A DNA stretch of 64,000 nt from Sphingopyxis fribergensis (GTDB lineage Bacteria > Pseudomonadota > Alphaproteobacteria > Sphingomonadales > Sphingomonadaceae), in contig NZ_CP009123.1 of NCBI RefSeq assembly GCF_000803645.1, forward strand, positions 62,001-126,000. The letters run 5' to 3'. The first letter of the stretch is position 1, and each line of letters opens with the position of its first letter. A program made the translations under genes and the position numbers. The notes beneath the pieces are model-generated. The model was not told the origin of the DNA. It worked only from the letters and a program-made list of their open reading frames with translations, and searched no databases. Of the stretch, positions 17,305 through 24,859 are shown piece by piece.

Positions 17305-18198
17305 TCATTTCTCCCCGAGCGCTGCGATGGCCTTGCCCAATATTCCGCCGTTGTCTCCGAGAAGCTTTGCCGCCCCCTCGGGGGTATTGCCTTTTGCGAT
17401 GAGGACCGCCTTGGAGATGCTGTTTTCGCCCCGTTTGAGGGCAGCCATGGCTTCTTCCTCGGAGCAACTCGTCAGCATCTGTACGATTCCGGCCGCCCGC
17501 CGCTGCAATTTCGCGTTCGAGACAATCATGTCGACCATCTGGCCCTGATAGACCTTGCCGAGCTTCAGCATGATAGTCGTCGAGATGATGTTGACGGCGG
17601 CCTTCTGGGCCGTGCCAGCCTTCATGCGCGTCGACCCGCTGATGATCTCGCTTCCGGTGCCGAGCAAGATGGGGTGCAGCGCGGCTTCGAGGATCGGCGT
17701 CGATGCATTGTTCGCGATCGCGATCGTAAGCGCCCCGCGCGCCCGCGCAACCTCGATTGCCCGCAAAGTGAACGGAGTACGCCCGCTCGCCGCCACCGCT
17801 ACCACGACATCGGCCGCGTTCACGGCGTGCTCGGCAATCTGCCTCTCGGCATCGGCAACATCGTCTTCGGCACCTTCGGCGCTCTCGATGAGTGCCGGGA
17901 GCCCGCCCGCCAGAAGATACAGCAATCGCTCTTCCGGCCAGCCGAAGGTAGGCGTCAGTTCGACACCGTCCTGAACCGCGACGCGGCCGGATGTCCCGGC
18001 GCCGACATAGATCAGGCGTCCTTGCGAAGACAAAAGCCGCTGCGCGGCCGCTGCGCACGCCGCGGCAATCGCATCCGCTTGGCTGTTCAAGGCTTCGATC
18101 GCTTCTCGTTGCCCCTCGATCATTGCGGTCACGGCGTCGATCGTCGGCCAATTGTCGATTTCGGCATAACGTGGGTCAATCGCTTCAGTACCCGGCAT
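17305..18198 (-). CDS. murQ: N-acetylmuramic acid 6-phosphate etherase MurQ
   Basis: The 297-residue SIS-domain protein has RLIYVGAGTSGRVAVQDG, ELTPTFGWP, VAVAASGRTPFTL and GSEIISGSTRMKAGTAQK, all diagnostic of MurQ. It cleaves the lactyl ether of MurNAc-6-P, giving GlcNAc-6-P and D-lactate. It thus links AnmK to NagA and feeds the D-lactate dehydrogenase. The symporter gene ends 14 bases inside the start of murQ, so they are translationally coupled. The C-terminal UBA-like helix pair (CSEEEAMAALKRGENS) is present. Confidence 0.95.
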   Translation of the reverse strand: MPGTEAIDPRYAEIDNWPTIDAVTAMIEGQREAIEALNSQADAIAAACAAAAQRLLSSQGRLIYVGAGTSGRVAVQDGVELTPTFGWPEERLLYLLAGGLPALIESAEGAEDDVADAERQIAEHAVNAADVVVAVAASGRTPFTLRAIEVARARGALTIAIANNASTPILEAALHPILLGTGSEIISGSTRMKAGTAQKAAVNIISTTIMLKLGKVYQGQMVDMIVSNAKLQRRAAGIVQMLTSCSEEEAMAALKRGENSISKAVLIAKGNTPEGAAKLLGDNGGILGKAIAALGEK

Positions 18199-19750
18199 CT
18201 GTGCTTCTCTCTTTCTTGTTCGCGTTGCCGATGAGGCAAACCAGCGTGGAAACTGTCACGCCAACGCACAAGTGCCACGGGAAAGCGATTTTCTTTAGTG
18301 CTTCGGGCAAGCCAAGCACGTCGATCGTGAACGGTTGAAACAGCATGACGACGATGAAGCCGACCGCTAGGGCCGCGATGACCGACGCCGTTGATCCGCG
18401 CTTTGAAAACACCGCTGTTATATAGACTCCTAGCAATCCTGAATAGGCGAATGCCATCACTCCTAGGACAAATTCGAGCAGGGGAATGTCGCTGTATCGC
18501 TGCCAATAGAAGCAGACGATGGACATCAGGAAGAGGAGGACGCCCAGCAAAACTGTCGCAAGCCGCCCCGCGAGGATGAAGTGACGCTCGTCGCGCGGTC
18601 TCTTGCGCTCGATGAAAGGACGGTAGAAGTCGTTGATTGCTACGGCGGCCATTGAGATCAGGCCCGAATTGATGGCGGCGGCGGCGATGACGCCAACCGT
18701 TACGAACCCACGCAACCCGGGCGGGATTTCGCTCAGGATGAAGCTCATGAAAACGGTGATTTTTTCGCCCTGGAATGTCGGCGCGATCTGTCCCGGGATG
18801 GCCGCCATCAGGTCGGGGCGTTCATAGAAGATGTAGAGCAGCGAGCCGATGAAGAGGAAGATCAGGATGACGGGGATCGATGCCAGAACGGACCAGTAGA
18901 GGGCGCGGCTGCCCTGTTTCGCCGAATCGCAGGCGAGCAGGCGCTGCGTCGTATCTTGGTCGAGACCCGAATTCGCCGCGTTGATCAGGACCATCCCCGT
19001 CACTGCCGCCAGAACCGAAAAGGGCGTGCCGAGGTCGAGCGTCCAGTCAAGGACCTGCAACTTGCTCGCTCCGGAGGGAGGATGCGCAAGCGCGGTATAG
19101 ATATCGGCGGCCGGCGCAGGAATCTTGGACAGCAGGAACAGGACGACGAAGATCGCCGCTCCGACATAAAGCACGACTTGGACCAGGTCGCTCCAGATCA
19201 CAGAATTGAGGCCGCCCATAAAAGTGAAGGCGAGGCCGAAGACCAGCAAAACAAACGAGGCGATGATGATATGCTCGGGCGCGACGTCGAGGAAGAGGAT
19301 CATCGAAACGGCGATCGCAGCAAGATAGAGGCGCGCCCCACTGGCAAACACCCGCCCGACCAGATACATGGCGCCTGCCGCTCGGCGAGCGGCCGGGCTG
19401 AACCGGGCCTCGAGCAGTTCATAGACGGTGGTGGCGCCCATCGCATAAAAGCGCGGCATCAGGATGGCGGCAACAAGCCACGCGCCGATCAGCGCGCCGA
19501 TCACGCTCGTCAGATAGGTATAATTGCCCCTGAAGCTATTGTCGGGGACCCCCAGAAATGTTGCTGTCGATTGCACGGTCGACAGAACCGACACCGCAAC
19601 CAGCCATGTTGGCGCGCGATGGCTGGCCAGAAAATAATCATCCGCATTCTGCATGTTGCGCCGCGTTGAGGCATAGCCGGCGATAGCGAGGATCAGGACA
19701 TATCCGATCAGAATCGACCAATCCAGCGAAGTAAATTGTAACGTGTGCAT
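18185..19750 (-). CDS. Sodium:solute symporter (SSS family), probable amino-sugar transporter
   Basis: The 521-residue product starts at the ATG at 19750 (MHTLQFTSLDWSILIGY), with GGGGA six bases upstream; the longer frame is rejected. It has about 13-14 hydrophobic segments and the SSS core, for example NADDYFLASHRAPTW, STVQSTATFLGVP, FTFMGGLNSVIWSDLVQ and NSGLDQDTTQRLLACD. It would import GlcNAc, MurNAc or anhydro-muropeptide sugars across the inner membrane with sodium. It lies between the TonB receptor and murQ. SSS members are also used for sialic acid and glucose, so the substrate is inferred only from context. Confidence 0.88.
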   Translation of the reverse strand: MHTLQFTSLDWSILIGYVLILAIAGYASTRRNMQNADDYFLASHRAPTWLVAVSVLSTVQSTATFLGVPDNSFRGNYTYLTSVIGALIGAWLVAAILMPRFYAMGATTVYELLEARFSPAARRAAGAMYLVGRVFASGARLYLAAIAVSMILFLDVAPEHIIIASFVLLVFGLAFTFMGGLNSVIWSDLVQVVLYVGAAIFVVLFLLSKIPAPAADIYTALAHPPSGASKLQVLDWTLDLGTPFSVLAAVTGMVLINAANSGLDQDTTQRLLACDSAKQGSRALYWSVLASIPVILIFLFIGSLLYIFYERPDLMAAIPGQIAPTFQGEKITVFMSFILSEIPPGLRGFVTVGVIAAAAINSGLISMAAVAINDFYRPFIERKRPRDERHFILAGRLATVLLGVLLFLMSIVCFYWQRYSDIPLLEFVLGVMAFAYSGLLGVYITAVFSKRGSTASVIAALAVGFIVVMLFQPFTIDVLGLPEALKKIAFPWHLCVGVTVSTLVCLIGNANKKERSTDAGY

Positions 19751-19875
19751 AATGTCCCCGGATGGCGGTGAGGCGCGGACGTCAGACCTGAGAAATCGTC
19801 TGATGCGCCGCGCCTTGGACAACTCGCCCTGGTGGAATGGAGGCTAGGTGTCTACAATGCCTCCACTCCACGCCC

Positions 19876-22611
19876 TCACCGCCTTAGGGTGACGGAGAAG
19901 CCAAAGGTGGTTCCCAGCACGTCGTAAGTATCCGGGAATGTATTGTATGCCCCGGGATTGACCGGTAGCGGCGGCTTCTTGTCAAAGAGATTGTCGATCC
20001 CGAAGGCTAGGGTCAGCCCCTCGACGGGCGGACGAACCGCCAGGTTCAGGTCGAAATAATCATAAGCAGGAATCCGACCGGTGCTACCCGCGGTCGAATC
20101 GCGAACCGATCCGATGCGTTTCCATCCGAACTGGACCGTCAACGGCTTGCTGTCCCAGGTGATCGTAGCGCGCGACCGGAAATCTGGTGCAACCAGCGTC
20201 ACAAGGTCCGATGAACAGGCAGCGCCATAGGTTCCCTTGCAATCGACGGGAGTTAGCGCGGCGTTACGCTGGATCGAATATTTGGTGACGATGCTCGCCG
20301 TATAGCCGAGGGTGAGCCGGCTCTCCGGCGGACCGAAATCGAGATCGAATCCATAACGGAAGTCGATGTCGATGCCTTGCTGCTTGATAAGCGCAAGGTT
20401 TCGATCATCGACAAAGGCATTGAGGATGTAACCGGTGGTTGGATCCCTGGTTACTGCGGCGCAGAGTGGATTGCCCGGCGTTGGATCGGTAATGTAGCAG
20501 CTCGTAAGCGCATCGACGGGTTGGATCTGGCCGACCGCGTTGCGAATATCGATCTTGTACCAGTCCACCGAAAGATTGAGACCACGCAGGAAGGTCGGGG
20601 TGAAGACGCCGCCAAGCGTGTAAGTTTTGCCCCTTTCGGCTTCGATGTTCGCGTTGCCACCGAAGAAATAGCCGCCCTGCAGATTTGCGGGGTTGTTGGA
20701 ATCATAGGCTCCCCGATATCCCTGCGCCGTACATTGCGTGATCGTCGCCGAATTGGTCGCGCCCACGCACGGATCCCCGGCATAGCGCGGAAAAAGACGT
20801 GCAACCGTACGTAGATTAGCGAAGGGAATCGAAAAGACTGGGTTAGCGAATTCGCCAATATTGGCGTCGCGAATGACGGTTTGGCGCGTGCCGCGCAGCC
20901 GTAGGTCGTCGGAGACGATCCAGTTGATGCCAAGCTTGTTCGTATCGTAGCGCCGGTCGGCGCCCACCGATTTTTCATACCAGGATCGACGATACGCGCC
21001 TTCGACGGTCAGCTTTTGGACCAGCGGTAAATCCGACAGCAAGGGGACGATTAGTTCGCCGAACAATTCGTTCACCTTGACGAAGGGCGGAACCAGCGGC
21101 GCCGATTCGGTTCCCTGGTTGAACGACGTCCCGAGGTCAGCGCCATAGACAAACCGGCCGGTTTCTCGGCGGAATTCATAGCCTGCGGTGAAGCCGATCG
21201 GTCCTGCCCATCCAGCGAAGAAGTCGCTCGTATCGCCGGCAACATAGGCGGATGCCACCTGCTGCGTGCGTTTGCGGTTGCCGAAATTGAAATCGCGCAG
21301 CACGCTGGTGAAGTCACCGCCCGGCCCGAAGATGTCGGTCGTGTTAGCTAGGCCGGCAAAGGCGGACCGCGTCCCGTCGCCCTTGACGACGATCGATTCC
21401 TTGGACTGGCCATGCTGATAATAGGCATCCCAGCTGATTGCAGGCGTGATGTTGCCACGTAGCCCGATCAGGCCCTGGATGGTTTCGCGATTGTTCTGCG
21501 CATAGGTCACACCGAGTTCGCCGAGCGAGCGCCGGACGTTGACGGTAGCGAAACCGTTGACGAAGGTCAGCCGCGCCCGCGCTTGGGGGTCGAGGAATGG
21601 ATTATTCTCGGCGATCTGGACGTTGATCCCATTGGCCCCTGTGGTCGGAGGATTCTGCCCCGACCGGCTGCCGCCGCGCGTCCGCAGGTCGGAGTACATC
21701 AGGCGGCCATAGAGCTCGACATTGTCAAACACGTCATATTTCAGAAAAGCGCTCGCGTTGATGCGCCGCAACGGCTGGACGAGCAGGAAATCGGGGGTGT
21801 AGTCGGTCGATTGCGGCGTCAGCGTGAAATTGCCCAACGCATCGTAGGAAAAGGTCCTACCGCTCGCCACGTCGGTGAAATTGCCGCCGATCGGCAACGT
21901 CGCCACGCCGCGCCGCGCAAAGGCGCGGTGCGCGGCCAGCAGTGGGTCGCGCTCGGTGTATTCGCCATAGACCACCAGATTGCCGCGGCCGCCGAGCGAC
22001 ATGCCGCCCATCACATGGCCACCGAATTGCGAAGCTCCACCCGACACCGCTCGATAATTTGCGTTCGCCTGCCACCCTTCAAACGAATCATCGATGATGA
22101 AGTTCACGACCCCTGCCACGGCGTCCGCGCCATAGACCGCTGCAGCGCCGCCGGTGAGCACATCGACGCGCTTGAGCAAGGGAGCCGGGATCGAGTTGAC
22201 ATCGACCGCATTGCGGAAGCTGAACGGAATGGCGCGCGTTCCGTTGATCAGTACGAGGGTGCGGTTCTGCCCGAGGTTACGCAGGTCCAGGGTCTGCGCG
22301 CCGAATGCGTCGCTGCCCACCGATGTCGAGTTCACGCCGCCCGCGAGCTGCGGCATCTTGACCGAGAAGTCTTCGATCGTGACCGCCCGTTGAAGCGAAA
22401 TCTGCTCACCCTCCACCGCGCTGATCGGGCTGGTGGAGGTCAGGCCGGGCGTACGGACACGCGTGCCGGTGACGATGATGTCCGTCTCCGCGCGCGCTTC
22501 GCTCGTTGTGCTATCGGTTTCTTGCGCAAACACGGCACTTGCTGACATGAGCGCAATCGCTGAAGCTATCGCCGACCCGCAACGCAGGAATCCGCCTTTT
22601 ATCCGTCCCAT
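19876..22611 (-). CDS. TonB-dependent receptor for amino-sugar or muropeptide ligand
   Basis: The product has 911 residues from the ATG at 22611, which has GGAG nine bases upstream and opens a signal peptide (CGSAIASAIALMSASAVFAQ). The plug domain includes DIIVTGTRVRTPGL, LDLRNLGQNRTLVLINGTR and VDVLTGGAAAVYGADAVAGV; the C-terminus ends in a beta strand with aromatic/Arg residues as usual. There is no STN domain, so it does not signal to a FecR. It heads the symporter, murQ, nagX run and has a NagQ-type box at its promoter, pointing to outer-membrane uptake of GlcNAc oligomers or muropeptides. Confidence 0.9.
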   Translation of the reverse strand: MGRIKGGFLRCGSAIASAIALMSASAVFAQETDSTTSEARAETDIIVTGTRVRTPGLTSTSPISAVEGEQISLQRAVTIEDFSVKMPQLAGGVNSTSVGSDAFGAQTLDLRNLGQNRTLVLINGTRAIPFSFRNAVDVNSIPAPLLKRVDVLTGGAAAVYGADAVAGVVNFIIDDSFEGWQANANYRAVSGGASQFGGHVMGGMSLGGRGNLVVYGEYTERDPLLAAHRAFARRGVATLPIGGNFTDVASGRTFSYDALGNFTLTPQSTDYTPDFLLVQPLRRINASAFLKYDVFDNVELYGRLMYSDLRTRGGSRSGQNPPTTGANGINVQIAENNPFLDPQARARLTFVNGFATVNVRRSLGELGVTYAQNNRETIQGLIGLRGNITPAISWDAYYQHGQSKESIVVKGDGTRSAFAGLANTTDIFGPGGDFTSVLRDFNFGNRKRTQQVASAYVAGDTSDFFAGWAGPIGFTAGYEFRRETGRFVYGADLGTSFNQGTESAPLVPPFVKVNELFGELIVPLLSDLPLVQKLTVEGAYRRSWYEKSVGADRRYDTNKLGINWIVSDDLRLRGTRQTVIRDANIGEFANPVFSIPFANLRTVARLFPRYAGDPCVGATNSATITQCTAQGYRGAYDSNNPANLQGGYFFGGNANIEAERGKTYTLGGVFTPTFLRGLNLSVDWYKIDIRNAVGQIQPVDALTSCYITDPTPGNPLCAAVTRDPTTGYILNAFVDDRNLALIKQQGIDIDFRYGFDLDFGPPESRLTLGYTASIVTKYSIQRNAALTPVDCKGTYGAACSSDLVTLVAPDFRSRATITWDSKPLTVQFGWKRIGSVRDSTAGSTGRIPAYDYFDLNLAVRPPVEGLTLAFGIDNLFDKKPPLPVNPGAYNTFPDTYDVLGTTFGFSVTLRR

Positions 22612-22657
22612 TTTGCTCACTCCCCTCTTCAAACCTGTCTCGACAATAACACAGTTA

Positions 22658-22675
22658 TATACCATTTCAATACCA
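22658..22675 (-). promoter_or_regulatory. NagQ-type box 4 (TonB receptor promoter)
   Basis: On the minus strand it reads TGGTATT-GAAA-TGGTATA, direct repeats with a four-base spacer, 47 bases upstream of the receptor ATG. The gap 22612-22908 holds this box and no gene that I can see. Confidence 0.8.
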
Positions 22676-22908
22676 ATATGAGCAGCTATGCTGAGCATCA
22701 ATTCCATTCGCTTGCTCATCTCGTGTGACGAGTCGAGATCCCGGCGTAGGCGTCTTATTTGGATAGGGTTTATCCCGCTCTGCATCTACGGTTCGTTGAA
22801 CGCTAACCGTAGATTTTGTGTCATAGGCAGACATGAGTGCGCGACGCCTAAACACCCTCCAATGGCCTCGCCACGCTTTAGGTCATAGGTTAGGTTCGGC
22901 AGTTGGTG

Positions 22909-23311
22909 TTAAAACTGATACCAGTCGAAGGGGAAAACGGTGAAAGGCCGATCGCCATGCGCCCTGAGCAAAGCCATCTCGCAAGCCGCGCCGATCCCGA
23001 AATTGTCCGGCTTGAGGGAAGAGGCGGCCGTGACCAGCGTGGCCCAGTCCACCGCCCATCATCCGATCCGCGAACTCTCCAGTAAAATGGGTGCCGTAGT
23101 TCTGGATCGGCGACCTGGAGTCGAGGAAACCATATCGTGCGGACAGCACGGTGATTTTCAGCATCTTGCGATCGCCCGCATGGCAACGGACCGTTTGCCA
23201 AAGCGGTCCGTCATAGCGGTCGATGGCGGGCATATAGCCGTCATCTTGCCGCTTTGTCGCGGAACAGGCGAGGATGAGCAACCGATGGGTGCGAAGTGAA
23301 GGCGCGCTCAT
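22909..23311 (-). pseudogene. Frameshifted YaaA/DUF6884-like gene
   Basis: The frame from 23311 reads well (HRLLILACSATKR, YMPAIDRYDGPLWQTV, ITVLSARYGFLD, then PIQNYGTHFTGEFADRMM). It then loses sense at a GGG run (23054-23056). Dropping one G moves to a frame that continues VDWATLVTAASSLKP, NFGIGAACEMALLRAHGD and FTVFPFDWYQF and stops at 22909. The combined product is about 134 residues. The ACS-K-R start and SARYGFLDxxxPIxxYxxxM pattern resemble small DUF6884/YaaA-like proteins of plasmids and phages. The gene follows ardC by three bases. The lesion could be a real mutation or a sequencing error. Confidence 0.7.
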
Positions 23312-23314
23312 CGA

Positions 23315-24208
23315 TCAAGCCGCTATCGGGAGGGCTGAGGCGGCATGAGCGTGGATCCAGTCCGTTGCCGCTTGTGCCGCGGCGGCCGCGCGAAAGATCG
23401 CCCGCGTGTCGTTGCCAAGCGCCGTCAACCAGCTCGAGACATAAGCAGCGTGATCCGCCCTTGGCGAATAGCCCAGACCAAGGTCGGCCATCAAGAAGCT
23501 GGCGCCGATCTCGGCAACCAGCTCTTCGCGGGCCCGGATGGTCCGATCCTTGAAATAGTCCCGAAGCGTTTCGCGGGCGAGGCGCTGCGCGCTTCCCGTC
23601 GAATGAACGATTTCATGTCCGAGCGTCGAAATGAAGCCTTCGTCGCTGTCGAAGGCTTCGCGGTCGGGCATGTAGACGCGGTCCTCATCGGGCCGAAAAT
23701 ACGCGTCCCAAGGGCCGTAGTGCACAGGGACGCCAACGCTTTCGAGGAACAGTTTCGCAGAGGCGGCTGTTTCGCCGATCGGCCGTGCGCTTGCCAGTGT
23801 CCGTTCGGGCGAGCCATCGACCTGCGATTGGTTGAAGACGACAAAGCTCCGAGCAAAGAAGCGGGCGCTGCGTTCCTCGCCATCGGAATCCGCCGACGTG
23901 GGTTCGTCACGCTCCTGCTTTTTCCACAGAATGACGTGCGTACCGGTTTCGCCGCGGCGCACCTGTGCGCCGACCTCAGTCCACTGACGGTAGGTTGCCC
24001 AGGTGCCGGATTGAAAGCCTTGAGCTTCAGCAGAGGCCCAAAGGACGAGGCGGTTGATGCCGGTATAAGCGCGTCCGACAGCACTCGTCGGCCGCATCAG
24101 CGTCCCGCCGTCATGGTGCCAGGGCATACGCCACTGGCCGGCGCCGGCGTCGATCGCAGCGGCTAGCTCGGCGGTGATGGTTTGATAGATATCGTGACGA
24201 GGTTTCAT
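23315..24208 (-). CDS. ardC: ArdC-family antirestriction protein / zincin-like metallopeptidase
   Basis: The protein has 297 residues. The N-terminal ssDNA-binding ArdC domain (DIYQTITAELAAAIDAGAG, WRMPWH, AYTGINRLVLW, GTWATYRQW, VRRGETGTHVILWKK) is followed by a zincin domain with LGHEIVHSTG (HExxH) and REELVAEIGASFL carrying the third Zn ligand. ArdC proteins protect incoming plasmid DNA during conjugation. The start overlaps the upstream gene's stop (ATGA). Its presence is a strong marker of a conjugative or integrative element. Confidence 0.92.
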   Translation of the reverse strand: MKPRHDIYQTITAELAAAIDAGAGQWRMPWHHDGGTLMRPTSAVGRAYTGINRLVLWASAEAQGFQSGTWATYRQWTEVGAQVRRGETGTHVILWKKQERDEPTSADSDGEERSARFFARSFVVFNQSQVDGSPERTLASARPIGETAASAKLFLESVGVPVHYGPWDAYFRPDEDRVYMPDREAFDSDEGFISTLGHEIVHSTGSAQRLARETLRDYFKDRTIRAREELVAEIGASFLMADLGLGYSPRADHAAYVSSWLTALGNDTRAIFRAAAAAQAATDWIHAHAASALPIAA

Positions 24209-24756
24209 GTCGCTGGTCCTTTCTGAAGCTGCGAGCGGTGCTCGCCGCCTCCTCCCCCACTTTCCTCCCTTCCCGCGCTCGCGCGGGAAATGTCGCGGGG
24301 CGACGTGACGTCTTCGGAGGTGATCACCAGCGGGGGAATCTTGAATTCGGCGGCGGCGAACCAGGCGCGCAGCGTCGAGATGTGTTCATGTGCTTTGACA
24401 GTCTCGCTGGTAGCGACGACGTTCCCATCGTTGTCCGCCGGATAATCTTCCACGGGACCGCGCCCCGTGAAAACGACACGTTCGGCGCGCCAGCCTCCCG
24501 GATAGCCGGCGCACGTCCGTGTGAACGGAAGGCCGCGATCCTCACACCATTCTTCCAGAGCGCCGAAACGCCCGCCGATCGCTTGATGGTCGAACAGGCG
24601 AAGTGGCTGGCCTTCACTTCGAAGTTCTGGCGAGAATTCCTCTCCATCCTCCTCGCGGGAAAGACCCTCACAGACGATCAGATGACAGAGCGTGATAAAG
24701 TCGTCGGCGGACACGCGGCCGCCGATGACGATCGATGCAAATGCACAATCGGGCAT
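24205..24756 (-). CDS. Hypothetical protein coupled to ardC
   Basis: The 183-residue product has a GGAG ribosome site 9 bases before the ATG. Residues 1-150 contain segments such as DFITLCHLIVCEGLSREEDG, GALEEWCEDRGLPF and EHISTLRAWFAAAEFKIPPLVI; the tail is low-complexity (a run of Gly then charged residues). I do not recognise a family. It overlaps ardC by four bases and lies downstream of the ParB-like gene in the same direction, so it belongs to the plasmid/ICE backbone. Confidence 0.65.
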   Translation of the reverse strand: MPDCAFASIVIGGRVSADDFITLCHLIVCEGLSREEDGEEFSPELRSEGQPLRLFDHQAIGGRFGALEEWCEDRGLPFTRTCAGYPGGWRAERVVFTGRGPVEDYPADNDGNVVATSETVKAHEHISTLRAWFAAAEFKIPPLVITSEDVTSPRDISRASAGREESGGGGGEHRSQLQKGPAT

Positions 24757-24859
24757 CTTGTTGACTCCAATAGAGAAATTTCAGAATGTCGACAGCGGCG
24801 CGGAGGCAGGCTTCCAACTGGAAGTCGAGACCCTTGCTTCCGCGCCGCCCAGCGATGCC

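Noticed and set aside
21583..22545. 320-codon plus-strand frame opposite the first TonB receptor
   Set aside because: Shadow of the receptor plug and barrel; low-complexity Arg/His-rich translation without a ribosome site.
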